From the NCBI RefSeq assembly GCF_021083185.1, contig NZ_JAIGQB010000003.1:248001-312000 (forward strand): 64,000 nt of DNA, given 5' to 3'. How positions within the stretch are numbered: position 1 is the stretch's first letter; each line of letters starts with the position of its first letter. Shown piece after piece: positions 50,488 through 58,966 of this stretch. Made by a program: the position numbers and the translations under genes. Origin of the DNA: Nocardioides furvisabuli. GTDB taxonomy: Bacteria > Actinomycetota > Actinomycetes > Propionibacteriales > Nocardioidaceae. The notes below the pieces were generated by a model, which had not been told where the DNA came from, did no database searches, and worked only from the letters and a program-made list of their open reading frames with translations.

Positions 50488-50841
50488 TCAGCGCGCCCGA
50501 CGGTCGGCCAGCAGCCAGGCCGCGCCGGCGCTCGCCGCGGTGACGCCGAGGACCGAGGGCCACGTGCCGACCTTCTTCGCCAAGGGGTGCGAGACGCCCA
50601 TCGCGGTCCAGTAGGCAGCGGTCAGCCCAGCCGCGAGCGGCGCCCCGCCGACGGCGTACCACTGGCGTGCGGCGACCGCGTTCGCGCCGAGCATCGCGGC
50701 GCCGCCGAGGGGGCGTACGCCGGTGCGCTGGGCGAGCGCGAACCCGCCGACGAGGCCGGCGGCGAGCAACGGGGCAGTGGGGACGGAGGTCGTGGGAGCG
50801 GGCGAGGCGGGCACGACGCCGAGACTAGCGAGCAGACCCAT
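50488..50841 (-). CDS. Small hydrophobic membrane protein
   Basis: 117 residues from the ATG at 50841. Three or four hydrophobic segments rich in Ala and Gly (APLLAAGLVGGFALAQ, LGGAAMLGANAVAARQW, LAAGLTAAYWTAMG, VLGVTAASAGAAWLLA). No known motif. Longer starts in the same frame up to 51060 read an Arg/Ala-rich, unconvincing extension. Confidence 0.65.
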   Translation of the reverse strand: MGLLASLGVVPASPAPTTSVPTAPLLAAGLVGGFALAQRTGVRPLGGAAMLGANAVAARQWYAVGGAPLAAGLTAAYWTAMGVSHPLAKKVGTWPSVLGVTAASAGAAWLLADRRAR

Positions 50842-50915
50842 GGCCAGGACGGCGTCCGCGGCGCACACTGGTCCTCCCCGAGCGGCGGCCGCGTTCACCG
50901 CCGCCGAGGGTGCGC

Positions 50916-51164
50916 TCAGCGGGGAGGTCGCGATCCACCCGCTCCAGCCCGTGGGCTGATCGCGCACGTCTGCGCCAGGCCGAGCGCCCAGCAGGTCGGG
51001 CACCCGCGCAGCAGCACCGCCGCGGGCACGACGAGCAGGAGCGCGAGCGGACCCCACCACGGCACCAGGACGAAAGCGGCGACCATCATCGGCAGGCCGA
51101 GCGCCCCTCGGGCCAGGTGCCGCGCGACGCTGCGGCTGGCGAACATCGTGTCGGGCTGGGTCAC
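50916..51164 (-). CDS. Small membrane protein with CPTC motif
   Basis: 82 residues, GTG start. One or two membrane segments (GLPMMVAAFVLVPWWGPLALLLVVPAAVLL) followed by RGCPTCWALGLAQTC, three cysteines at the membrane face. Similar small Cys-x2-Cys proteins occur in other actinobacteria without known function; a redox or metal role is conceivable. Confidence 0.6.
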   Translation of the reverse strand: MTQPDTMFASRSVARHLARGALGLPMMVAAFVLVPWWGPLALLLVVPAAVLLRGCPTCWALGLAQTCAISPRAGAGGSRPPR

Positions 51165-51223
51165 GGGTGGTGTACGACGCCGGACGTCCGCCCGGATTGC
51201 CCCGGGCGTCGTCCCGGGAAGGC

Positions 51224-51439
51224 CTACTCCGAGGGCTCCGGTGTGTCGACGTCGAGGTCGGCGCAGTCGACCTTCGGGTTCACGCCGGCGTAGTTGAGCG
51301 GGCCGGCGACGATGTTGAGTGCGATGTCGCTCGCCTCGGAGCAGTTGGTCTCCGCGTCGTCGAAGTAGCCGCGCTGGAAGGCGGCGAAGCCGCCGATGAC
51401 CAGCCAGATCACGAGCAGGATGCCGATCAGTCGTCCCAT
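51224..51439 (-). CDS. Conserved small membrane protein
   Basis: 71 residues from the ATG at 51439 (GAGGCACCCCC upstream). One N-terminal membrane helix (LIGILLVIWLVIGGFAAFQRGYF) and a short extracytoplasmic domain with two cysteines (NCSEASDIALNIVAGPLNYAGVNPKVDC). I recognise this as a widespread actinobacterial hypothetical of the same size. Function unknown. Confidence 0.75.
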   Translation of the reverse strand: MGRLIGILLVIWLVIGGFAAFQRGYFDDAETNCSEASDIALNIVAGPLNYAGVNPKVDCADLDVDTPEPSE

Positions 51440-51587
51440 GGGGGTGCCTCCTCGTCGAGGACGGCGGGACCGCCGTCGCTGCCGACTATGCGCCCACGGG
51501 CCGCGGACTGCCACCCTCGCAGGGGTAGGCGGGGCTGAGGTGCGTCCATGACCGTCGTCGCAAGCGGCGGGCAGCGGGAGGGCAGGC

Positions 51588-53432
51588 TCAGCCGGTGAGG
51601 TTGTGCACGTAGCACCAGCGCCAGGCCTCGTCGGGCTCGGCGGACTGCATGACCGGGTGGAGCGACTGGTGGAAGTGCGCGGTCGCGTGCCTGCCGACCG
51701 AGGAGTCGCAGCACCCGACGTGCCCACAGGTCAGGCACTGGCGCAGCGAGACCCAGCGGGTGCCGTCGGCCAGGCAGGTCGCGCAGGCGGGGTCGTCGAC
51801 GGTCTCGACCACCGGGTGCTCGACCAGGTCGTCGCACTCGCGACCGGAGGTGAGGGCGAGCGAGCCGGTGCGCACGCTGGCACGCGCCTCGGTGCCGGCG
51901 TCGAGCATCGACTCCTCGATGTCGAGCAGCCCGAGCACCTGGCTGACGACCTCGGAGTCGACCTCGCCGTGGCTGCGGACCTCGAGCACCTTGGCGCGCT
52001 CGGCCTCGATCATCTCGCCGCGGATCCGGGCGTAGAGCTCCGACGGCGTCTCCTCGCCGACGGCCGTCGAGAGCTGCTCCCAGGCGGCGAAGGAGCGCTG
52101 GTCGAGGCGTGCCCGGATCTGGGTGCCGACGCCGTGGTGGTCGTCGAAGTCCAGCTCCTCGAGCCGGGCGTTGCCGGCGTCGGAGGCCTCCTGCAGCAGA
52201 GCCGCGCGGGCCAGTGCGTCCTCGGCCGGGTCGGGGGAGGGCACCTTCAGCAGCCGGGTCAGCAGCGGGAGGGTCAGGCCCTGGAGCAGGAGGGTGCCGG
52301 CCACGACGGTGAAGGCGACCAGCAGCAGCACCTCGCGGTGCGGTGCGTCCTCGGGGATCACGAAGGCGGCCGCGAGCGTCACCACGCCGCGCATGCCCGC
52401 CCAGCCGATGAGGAAGGTCCACGACGCCGGCAGCGGGTTGGCGCGCAGGCCCCGCGCCAGCCAGGTCGCGTACACCCAGGCGAGGCGTACGACGATCACG
52501 GTGACGAGGGTGGCCACGCAGACCAGCGCGATGCGTCCCGGCGACAGCGTCGAGTCGCCGACGTCGGCCAGGATCCAGTCGAGCTGGAGACCGATGAGGA
52601 GGAAGACGGTGTTCTCCAGGACGAAGGCCACCGTCCGCCAGGTGATCCGCTCGGTGATGCGCGACTGCGCGGTCTGGATGATCGGCGCCCGGTGGCCCAG
52701 GAGCAGGCCGGCCACGACGACCGAGATGACACCGGAGGCGTGGATCTCCTCCGCGGCGACGAAGGCGGCGAAGGGGGTGAGAAAGCTGATGGCCGTGTCC
52801 AGCAGCGGGTCGGTGATGCGCCTGCGCAGCCACGCGACCAGCAGGAAGAAGGCGATGCCGATGACGACCCCACCGCCGGCAGCGACGAGGAAGTCGAGGC
52901 CGACCTCGGTGATCGCCACGCCGCCGGAGATCGCGGCGATCGCGGTGCGCAGCGACACCAGCGCGGTGGCGTCATTGAGCAGCGACTCGCCCTCGAGGAT
53001 CGTGACGACGCGACGTGGCAGGCCGATCTTCCGGGCGACCGCGGTGGCGGCGACGGCGTCCGGCGGCGCGACCACCGCACCGATCGCGATCGCGGCCGCC
53101 CACCCGATGCCGGGCACGAGCCACTCCACCACCGCGCCGACCGCGAGCGAGGTGAGCACGACCAGCACGATCGAGAGCCGCAGGATCGAGCCGCGGTTGG
53201 CGTTGAAGTCGACCAGCGAGGTCTGGATCGCTGCGGCGTAGAGCAGCGGCGGGAGCAGCCCCAGCAGGACGACCTCGGACTCGAGGTGGATGGTGGGCAC
53301 CGCGGGGACGTACGACGTCGCGGCGCCGACGACGAGCAGGAGCAGCGGTGCCGGGACCCCCACGCGTTCGCTGATCGCGGTGGCGGCCAGGACGACGGCG
53401 GCCATGGAGACGAGGAGCAGGGCGAGTTCCAC
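51588..53432 (-). CDS. CPA1-type Na+/H+ antiporter fused to a UBP-type zinc finger
   Basis: 614 residues, GTG start. Residues 1-400 are the antiporter with about twelve membrane segments (VGVPAPLLLLVVGAATSYVP, LLPPLLYAAAIQTS, GAVVAPPDAVAATAV, ILEGESLLNDATALV, GWAGMRGVVTLAAA). A helical cytoplasmic region (about 410-540) follows. The last roughly 69 residues are a UBP-like zinc finger: CATCLADGTRW, LRQCLTCGHVGCCDSSVGRHATAHFHQSLHPVM and WCYVHN, with Cys and His ligands complete. The finger may bind a free C-terminal peptide or a pupylation-related partner and regulate transport. Confidence 0.92.
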   Translation of the reverse strand: MELALLLVSMAAVVLAATAISERVGVPAPLLLLVVGAATSYVPAVPTIHLESEVVLLGLLPPLLYAAAIQTSLVDFNANRGSILRLSIVLVVLTSLAVGAVVEWLVPGIGWAAAIAIGAVVAPPDAVAATAVARKIGLPRRVVTILEGESLLNDATALVSLRTAIAAISGGVAITEVGLDFLVAAGGGVVIGIAFFLLVAWLRRRITDPLLDTAISFLTPFAAFVAAEEIHASGVISVVVAGLLLGHRAPIIQTAQSRITERITWRTVAFVLENTVFLLIGLQLDWILADVGDSTLSPGRIALVCVATLVTVIVVRLAWVYATWLARGLRANPLPASWTFLIGWAGMRGVVTLAAAFVIPEDAPHREVLLLVAFTVVAGTLLLQGLTLPLLTRLLKVPSPDPAEDALARAALLQEASDAGNARLEELDFDDHHGVGTQIRARLDQRSFAAWEQLSTAVGEETPSELYARIRGEMIEAERAKVLEVRSHGEVDSEVVSQVLGLLDIEESMLDAGTEARASVRTGSLALTSGRECDDLVEHPVVETVDDPACATCLADGTRWVSLRQCLTCGHVGCCDSSVGRHATAHFHQSLHPVMQSAEPDEAWRWCYVHNLTG

Positions 53433-53474
53433 GCAGCGATTGTCGCCCCGGGTCGCGGCCGCCGGCGCGGCGGC

Positions 53475-53963
53475 TCAGGAGGCGAGCAGGTCGTCGATCT
53501 GGTTGATGGCCGACGACGCACCCTCGACGACGCCCATGTCGAGCACCTGCTGGAGGCTCTCCGCGGAGGCGTAGGTGCCGACGTACGTCGCCCGGGTGCC
53601 TCCCTCGACCTCGGTGAAGGTGTAGTCGTTGCGCGACACCGGCAGGTCGGGGTTCGGCGTGAAGCTCTCGTCGAGGGCGAAGCCGTCGTCGAAGGAGAAG
53701 CTGTCGGGGGCCGCGACACCGGTGATGGTCCAGTAGCCGTAGTACTTCTCACCCTCGGGGCTGGTCATGTAGTAGGTCGTCCGCCCGCCGGGGGTGAGGT
53801 CGTGGTCGACGAAGGTGGCGGGGTGGGTCGGCGGCCCCCAGACGCGCTCGAGCTGGCGCGGGTCGGCGTAGACCTCCCACACGCGCTCGACCGGGGCGGC
53901 GAACTCCGCGGTGATGGTCAGGGTGAGGGCGTCGAGGTCGTGCTGGACGTCGGTGACAGGCAT
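53475..53963 (-). CDS. SRPBCC/AHSA1 family protein
   Basis: 162 residues. Helix-grip fold: LTITAEFAAPVERVWEVYADPRQLERVWGPPTHPATF, YYMTSPEGEKYYGYWTITGV and a C-terminal helix ESLQQVLDMGVVEGASSAINQIDDLL. Hydrophobic ligand binding is known for the fold; the ligand is unknown. It starts 3 bp after the ArsR-type regulator gene, a very common pair in actinobacteria. Confidence 0.92.
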   Translation of the reverse strand: MPVTDVQHDLDALTLTITAEFAAPVERVWEVYADPRQLERVWGPPTHPATFVDHDLTPGGRTTYYMTSPEGEKYYGYWTITGVAAPDSFSFDDGFALDESFTPNPDLPVSRNDYTFTEVEGGTRATYVGTYASAESLQQVLDMGVVEGASSAINQIDDLLAS

Positions 53964-53966
53964 GGG

Positions 53967-54320
53967 TCAATCCGTTTCTGTGGTGGTGGGTGTGTCGGGT
54001 GCGGCGAGCAGCTCGTCCATCCGGGCGATGCGGCCGCGCCACAGCGCCTCGAGCTCGCCGAGCATGAGGGCGACCGAGCGCACGGCCTCCACGTCGCCGC
54101 TGGCCAGGGCCTCGCGACCCTGCCGGCGCTTGGTCAGCAGGCCCGCGCGCTCCAGCACGGCGACGTGCTTCTGCACGGCCGCGAAGCTCATGTCGTAGCT
54201 CTGGGCCAGCGCGGTGACCGAGTGCTCCCCGGCCAGCACGCGGCGCAGGATGTCGCGCCGGGTGCGGTCGGCGAGCGCGTGGAACCACGCGTCGGCGCGG
54301 TCCTCGTCGCTGGTGCTCAT
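53967..54320 (-). CDS. ArsR family transcriptional regulator
   Basis: 117 residues from the ATG at 54320. Winged helix: WFHALADRTRRDILRRVLAGEHSVTALAQSYDMSFAAVQKHVAVLERAGLLTKRRQGRE. It lacks the Cys metal site of metal-sensing ArsR proteins. Probably represses itself and the SRPBCC gene through the palindrome upstream. Confidence 0.92.
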   Translation of the reverse strand: MSTSDEDRADAWFHALADRTRRDILRRVLAGEHSVTALAQSYDMSFAAVQKHVAVLERAGLLTKRRQGREALASGDVEAVRSVALMLGELEALWRGRIARMDELLAAPDTPTTTETD

Positions 54321-54331
54321 GCGCCACAACA

Positions 54332-54349
54332 TACAACTAAATGGTTGTA
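54332..54349. promoter_or_regulatory. Palindrome TACAAC-N6-GTTGTA, putative ArsR operator
   Basis: Perfect 6-bp arms with a TAAATG spacer, 11 bp upstream of the regulator start, with the further half sites CACAAC and GGTTGT either side. It is AT-rich against the surroundings. The short distance implies overlap with the transcription start. Confidence 0.7.
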
Positions 54350-54476
54350 GGTTGTCAAGGGCCCACCCCCACGGGGGTGCAGGACGCACGACCGCGCATG
54401 GGATCAAGGTGGGGCGGGTTAGCATCCCCGTTCGGTGCGGTCGGCGCGCCGTACCCGAAGGAAGTGGGGCACCCTC

Positions 54477-55457
54477 GTGCAGCGACTCGTGGCAGGACTC
54501 CGTCTCGGGGGCCGCTACGTCCTGCAGGAACGCATCGCCTCCGGTGGCATGGCCGACGTGTGGAGCGGCCTCGACGACGTGCTCCAGCGCCTGGTGGCGG
54601 TCAAGGTCATGCGGGCCGACCCGGACAACGAGGAGATCTTCGCCGAGCGCTTCCGCGACGAGGCCCTGCACTCGGCGGCGCTGATGCACACCAACATCAC
54701 CACGGTCTTCGACTACGGCGAGGACGACCACCTCACCTACCTCGTCATGGAGCTCGTCGCCGGGCAGCCGCTCTCCGCGGTCATCCGCGAGCAGGGCGCG
54801 CTGTCGCCCGACGTCGTGCGCTCGGTCCTGGCCCAGGCCGCCCTCGCACTGGGCACCGCCCACGAGGCGGGCGTGGTGCACCGTGACGTGAAGCCCGCCA
54901 ACATCCTCGTGCGCGAAGACGGCGTGGTGAAGCTGACCGACTTCGGCATCGCCCGAGCCATGGACGCCATCGGCCACACTCGCGTCGGCGAGATGCTCGG
55001 CACCCCCAACTACATCAGCCCCGAGCAGGCCCTCGGCCAGCCGGCGACCGGTGCCAGCGACCTCTACGCACTCGGCGTGGTCGCGCACGAGATGCTCACC
55101 GGCACGCGCCCCTTCGACCGCGGGACCCCCATCGCCACGGCGATGTCCCACGTCAACGAGACCCCGCCGCCGCTCGGCGACGAGGTGCCCGTCGACCTGC
55201 GCGCCGTGGTCGCGACGCTGCTCGAGAAGGACCCGGCCGATCGACCGGCCAACGCCCACGACGTCGCCGCCCTCCTGGGCGTCGCCACCGCCGAGCTCGC
55301 CGGGCTCGACCTCGACCGCGCCGCCGGCGTGCCGAGCGGCTACGTCGTCCTGCCGATCACGCCGATGAGGCCGCTGGAGGTCGCACCGCCCGCGTCCGAC
55401 GGCTCGGCCGTCGACGAGCCGACCGTCGCCGCGCGGCGCGAGGACCTGCTCGACTGA
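54477..55457 (+). CDS. Soluble serine/threonine protein kinase
   Basis: 326 residues, GTG start. Kinase domain complete: ASGGMADVW glycine loop, Lys43 in [12 protein letters not shown] with Asp137, DFG in KLTDFGIA, GTPNYISPEQALG. After the domain (about residue 270) a Pro/Ala-rich tail without membrane helix or PASTA repeats, so the kinase is cytosolic. Targets unknown; neighbours give no clue. Confidence 0.9.
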   Translation: MQRLVAGLRLGGRYVLQERIASGGMADVWSGLDDVLQRLVAVKVMRADPDNEEIFAERFRDEALHSAALMHTNITTVFDYGEDDHLTYLVMELVAGQPLSAVIREQGALSPDVVRSVLAQAALALGTAHEAGVVHRDVKPANILVREDGVVKLTDFGIARAMDAIGHTRVGEMLGTPNYISPEQALGQPATGASDLYALGVVAHEMLTGTRPFDRGTPIATAMSHVNETPPPLGDEVPVDLRAVVATLLEKDPADRPANAHDVAALLGVATAELAGLDLDRAAGVPSGYVVLPITPMRPLEVAPPASDGSAVDEPTVAARREDLLD

Positions 55458-55481
55458 GCGTCCCTGGTCCGTGCCGCCTCG

Positions 55482-56165
55482 TCAGCGGTGGGTGGCCCCG
55501 TCCAGCAGCGAGGCCAGCGCGGCCGGCTGGGTGAACATCGGCCAGTGGCCGGAGTCGAGGTCGACCAGCTCGAGCGCGGTCGCGTCCGCCAGCTCGGGGA
55601 CGTCGCCCGACGCGATGAACTCCCGCGCCTGGTCGGGGGTGAACTCCGGGCACACGAGCGTCAGCGGCACGCCGTGGCGGCGCTCGTCGCTCCACCGCAC
55701 CACGCCCCTGGTCACCCCGACGGGCACCGGGACGGTGCGCGCGGCGACCTCGGCCTTGAGCTCGGGCGACATGTCGTCGGAGTCCGGGCCGGCGAAGGGC
55801 TCCCACCCGGGGAAGGGGACCGCGTCGCCCTCGGGCTCGAAGAAGTCGGCGTACGCCGTCTCGTGGGTGGCGGGGAAGCCGCCGATCAGGGCGACGCCCG
55901 TGATCGCGTCGGGCCGTCGGTCGGCCGCCGCCCATGCCAGCGTGCAGGCGGCCGAGTGGCCGACCACGAGGGGGGCGCCGTCGGCCGCGTCGACCGCGGC
56001 CAGCACGGCCGCGACCTGGTCGTCGTACGTCGCCGCGGTGGCGCCGTCACCCTGGCCGGGCAGGGTGATCGGGACGCCGCGGTGGCCGAGCGCCTCGAGC
56101 TCGGGCAGCACGTCGTCCCAGGCTGTTCCGTCGAGCCAGAGTCCGGCGACGAGCACGATGTCCAT
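55482..56165 (-). CDS. Alpha/beta hydrolase
   Basis: 227 residues from the ATG at 56165. Core: VLVAGLWLDGTAWDDVL, nucleophile elbow VVGHSAACTLAW (Ser), DSGHWPMFTQP (His). The acid residue is probably in TLVCPEFTPDQ or nearby and is not clear. Resembles the small esterase group of the family. Divergent from the WYL regulator gene, which may control it. Confidence 0.88.
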   Translation of the reverse strand: MDIVLVAGLWLDGTAWDDVLPELEALGHRGVPITLPGQGDGATAATYDDQVAAVLAAVDAADGAPLVVGHSAACTLAWAAADRRPDAITGVALIGGFPATHETAYADFFEPEGDAVPFPGWEPFAGPDSDDMSPELKAEVAARTVPVPVGVTRGVVRWSDERRHGVPLTLVCPEFTPDQAREFIASGDVPELADATALELVDLDSGHWPMFTQPAALASLLDGATHR

Positions 56166-56222
56166 GTGGGTTCTCCTCCGTTGGATGTCTTCGACCCTCG
56201 TGGCACACGTTATGGACCATTG

Positions 56223-56239
56223 CGGACGGTCTGCGTCCG
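56223..56239. promoter_or_regulatory. Palindrome CGGACG-GTCTG-CGTCCG
   Basis: Perfect 6-bp arms, 5-bp spacer, in the 96-bp space between the divergent hydrolase and WYL-regulator genes, 22 bp from the latter. A plausible operator for the WYL protein. Confidence 0.45.
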
Positions 56240-56261
56240 GAACCGGTGAGATGATCACGTC

Positions 56262-57227
56262 ATGTCCGAGCCCAGGTCCGGCCCCGGCCCCACCGCCCGG
56301 GCACTGCGGGCGCTCGACCTGCTCCAGGCGCGCCCGGGCATCACCGCGAGCGAGCTCGCGCGCCGCCTCGGGGTGACCGAGCGGGCCGCGCGGCGCTACG
56401 TCGCGCTCCTGCGCGAGGCCGACATCCCGGTCGAGTCGACCCGTGGCCCCTACGGCGGCTACACCCTCGGCCGGGGCCTGCGCCTGCCCCCGCTGGTCTT
56501 CTCCGCGACCGAGGCGCTCGGCCTGGTGATGGCGGCGCTGGACTCCCAGCACGCCGTCGCCGACGCGGAGGACCCGGTCGGCTCGGCGCTCGGCAAGATC
56601 CTGCGCGTGCTGCCCACCAACGTCGCGCGGCAGGCGGTGATGGTGCGCGAGACCGCTCGCACCGTGCCCGACCGCTGGCCGTCGAAGCCCGACGCAGGCG
56701 TCACCAGCGAGCTCGTCGCGGCCGTCGCCGCGCAGCGCCAGGTGCGGGTGGGCTACCGGACCGCCGCGGGCAACGCACGCACCTTCGAGGTGGACCCGTG
56801 GTCGGTGGTCGTGCGCTACGGCCGGTGGTACCTGCTCTGCCACTCCCACCACGCCGACGCGCTGCGCACCTTCCGCATCGACCGGATCACCGGCGTCGAG
56901 GCCCTCGGTGGCACCTTCGCCGTCCCGGCCGACCTCGACCCGGCCGCCGAGCTGGAGGCCAACCTCGGCACGGGCTGGGAGCACGAGACCCACGTGGTCT
57001 TCGACGCCCCGCTGGACGACGTACGCCCCTGGATCCGGCCCACGCTCGGCACCCTCGCCGCGCTCCCCGACGGCCGCTGCGAGCTGGTCGGCAGCACGAG
57101 CAACGCCCACGCGTACGCCGGTGAGTGGCTGGCCGGCGTGCCCTTCGCCTTCACGGTCGTCGGCGGCCCGGAGCTGCGCGGGGCGGTCGCCGAGGTGGCC
57201 GCCCGGCTCACGCGCTCGCTCACCTAG
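56262..57227 (+). CDS. WYL-domain transcriptional regulator (YafY type)
   Basis: 321 residues. N-terminal HTH: LQARPGITASELARRLGVTERAARRYVALLREADIPVESTRGPYGGYTL. The WYL domain from about residue 150: VRVGYRTAAGNARTFEVDPWSVVVRYGRWYLLCHSHHADALRTFRIDRI, then the WCX C-terminal extension. WYL domains sense small ligands or nucleic acids. The last 8 bp overlap the end of the convergent amidase-like gene. Confidence 0.92.
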   Translation: MSEPRSGPGPTARALRALDLLQARPGITASELARRLGVTERAARRYVALLREADIPVESTRGPYGGYTLGRGLRLPPLVFSATEALGLVMAALDSQHAVADAEDPVGSALGKILRVLPTNVARQAVMVRETARTVPDRWPSKPDAGVTSELVAAVAAQRQVRVGYRTAAGNARTFEVDPWSVVVRYGRWYLLCHSHHADALRTFRIDRITGVEALGGTFAVPADLDPAAELEANLGTGWEHETHVVFDAPLDDVRPWIRPTLGTLAALPDGRCELVGSTSNAHAYAGEWLAGVPFAFTVVGGPELRGAVAEVAARLTRSLT

Positions 57228-57852
57228 CGACCGCGACCTCCTTGCCGAGGTCCCAGCCCTCGGAGATCGGGAGGTAGTCACCGCTCCAGAACTTCCCGGG
57301 GTCGTACCAGGTGGCGCGCCGGTCGTCGCGCAGGATGCCCATCTCGATGTAGCAGGTCGCCACGATCTCGGCGCAGAACGCCGCCTCCGGCGTCACCCGG
57401 CGCCCCCGCTTGCGCTGCGGGACGTAGGCGTCGCGGCCGCGCAGCCAGCGGGCGCCGAGACGGGTGAGGCTCGGGAACGAGACGCCGTCGAGCCGCGCCA
57501 CCGCGCGGAGCATGCCGTCCTCCTCCCGCTGCCCGATCTCGGGGTGCAGCTGTCGCAGCCACGCGTCCTGGTCGTAGTCGGTCTGCCAGCGCGACACCGC
57601 CTCGCGCAGGTCGTGGAGCTGGACGCCGCGGTGGTGGGCGCCGGTCCACATGTCCAGCTGCTTCTTGCCCAGCTCGGCGTGGAAGATCAGCGGCGGCAGG
57701 TCGTCGACGACGACGGCCATCCCGACGTGGTTGACCGGCGAGTTGGTGACCGCCCGGATGGCCCGGTCGGGCGCCCGGCGTCCGCGGAACAGCCAGATGT
57801 CCCCGCTGCGGGTCAGGTCGACCGCCTGGTCGAGGGTCAGGGCCGATGCCAT
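57220..57852 (-). CDS. Permuted papain-like (YiiX/NlpC-P60 type) hydrolase
   Basis: 210 residues from the ATG at 57852. The motif order is that of circularly permuted papain-like enzymes: SGDIWLFRG, TNSPVNHVGMAV with the catalytic His first, and later EAAFCAEIVATCYIEMG with the Cys. No signal peptide, so it acts in the cytoplasm or needs another export route. Substrate, amide or thioester, unknown. Confidence 0.8.
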   Translation of the reverse strand: MASALTLDQAVDLTRSGDIWLFRGRRAPDRAIRAVTNSPVNHVGMAVVVDDLPPLIFHAELGKKQLDMWTGAHHRGVQLHDLREAVSRWQTDYDQDAWLRQLHPEIGQREEDGMLRAVARLDGVSFPSLTRLGARWLRGRDAYVPQRKRGRRVTPEAAFCAEIVATCYIEMGILRDDRRATWYDPGKFWSGDYLPISEGWDLGKEVAVAR

Positions 57853-57891
57853 GCGCGCAGTCTGCCCTAGGGATTGGCCTAGGGTGAGGCC

Positions 57892-58074
57892 ATGCGCGCG
57901 TGGAAGCTCCTGGGCCTGGCCGGGATCCTCGCCGGGGTCGCCACCGGCGCTGCCGTGGCCCGCGACGAGCGCGTACGCCGCCACTACGACGCGGGCGAGA
58001 TCCGCGAGCGCCTGCACCAGCGCCACGACGAGGCCGTGGCGCGGGAGTCGGCGGACGGCTCCACCGCGGGTTGA
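57892..58074 (+). CDS. Small single-pass membrane protein
   Basis: 60 residues: a membrane helix (LLGLAGILAGVATGAAVA) and a charged helix (RDERVRRHYDAGEIRERLHQRHDEAVARE). TAGGGT at 57880-57885 is a good actinobacterial -10 and would start the transcript at or next to the ATG at 57892, so translation is probably leaderless. A palindrome CCCTAGGG lies at 57865-57872. The divergent amidase-like gene starts only 39 bp away. Function unknown. Confidence 0.7.
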   Translation: MRAWKLLGLAGILAGVATGAAVARDERVRRHYDAGEIRERLHQRHDEAVARESADGSTAG

Positions 58075-58112
58075 GCCGGCGGCCCGGGGACCGCCTGCGA
58101 TCGAGCTCGGTG

Positions 58113-58297
58113 GTGGTCCACCGGGAACTGGTTGCTGGGACGGCGTCGGCCCCTCCGGGTAGTCCACCGGGAACTGGCTGCTGGGACGGCGTCGGCCCCT
58201 CCGGGTAGTCCACCGGGAAGTGGTTGTCAGGACGGGGTCGGGACGACCATTTCCCGGTGGACTACCGGAGCCGGAGGACCATTTCCCGGTGGACTAC
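58113..58297. repeat. REP-like palindromic repeat, locus B
   Basis: Three direct copies of GTRGTCCACCGGGAASTGG (58113-58131, 58159-58177, 58205-58223) at a constant 46-bp period, whose spacers are also nearly identical. Two inverted copies CCATTTCCCGGTGGACTAC follow (58248-58266 and 58279-58297). The third and fourth copies pair into a long hairpin around GACGGGGTCGG. It fills the space between two convergent genes and belongs to the same family as 40061-40156. Confidence 0.88.
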
Positions 58298-58305
58298 CAT
58301 CCCGC

Positions 58306-58908
58306 TCAGGCGCCGAGCGCGAGGCGTACGGCGATCGCGAGCATCACGACCCCGATCAGCACGTCGAGCACCTGCCACGCCCGGGGGTCCGACAGCCGGG
58401 GCGCGGCCAGCCGCGCGCCGTGGCCGAGGCCCGCGAACCACGCGATGCTCGCCACGCACGCCCCCAGGGCGAACCACCAGCGGCCGGGATCCCCGTGGGT
58501 GCCCGCGATCGAGCCGAGCAGCAGGACGGTGTCGAGGTAGACGTGCGGGTTGAGCCAGGTCAGCGCGACGGCGCGGGCCACCACACCCGTACGCGACTCC
58601 AGCACGTCGGAGCCCACCGCGAGGGCCTGCGGTCGCCGGGCGCGCAGCAGGGAGGAGGTCCCGTAGACGGTGAGGAAGGCGACGCCGAGCCAGCGGATCA
58701 CCTCGATCGCCCAGGGGGCGCGGTCGACGACGACGCCGATGCCGGCGACCCCGGCGAGGATGAGGACGACGTCGGACAGGGCGCAGATGGTGACCACGAG
58801 CCCGACGTGGCTGCGCCGCAAGCCCTGCCTCAGCACGAAGGCGTTCTGAGCGCCGATCGCGATGATGAGCGACAGGCCCGTGAGCAGCCCGGCCGCGATG
58901 TCTCCCAC
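58306..58908 (-). CDS. LysE/ArgO family amino acid exporter
   Basis: 200 residues, GTG start. Six membrane segments with the family motifs GLSLIIAIGAQNAFVLRQGLRRSHVG and ALTWLNPHVYLDTVLLLGSIAG. Exports basic amino acids such as lysine or arginine, or analogues. No LysG-type regulator is adjacent. Confidence 0.93.
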   Translation of the reverse strand: MGDIAAGLLTGLSLIIAIGAQNAFVLRQGLRRSHVGLVVTICALSDVVLILAGVAGIGVVVDRAPWAIEVIRWLGVAFLTVYGTSSLLRARRPQALAVGSDVLESRTGVVARAVALTWLNPHVYLDTVLLLGSIAGTHGDPGRWWFALGACVASIAWFAGLGHGARLAAPRLSDPRAWQVLDVLIGVVMLAIAVRLALGA

Positions 58909-58966
58909 GCGGCCAACCTAGGGGTCGCGTGGCGCGGCAGGCGGCGGCGGTCGCACCCCGGGACAC

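Noticed and set aside
58113..58297. Possible CRISPR array because of the constant 46-bp period
   Set aside because: Only three direct copies, spacers nearly identical to each other, and inverted copies follow; no cas genes are nearby.
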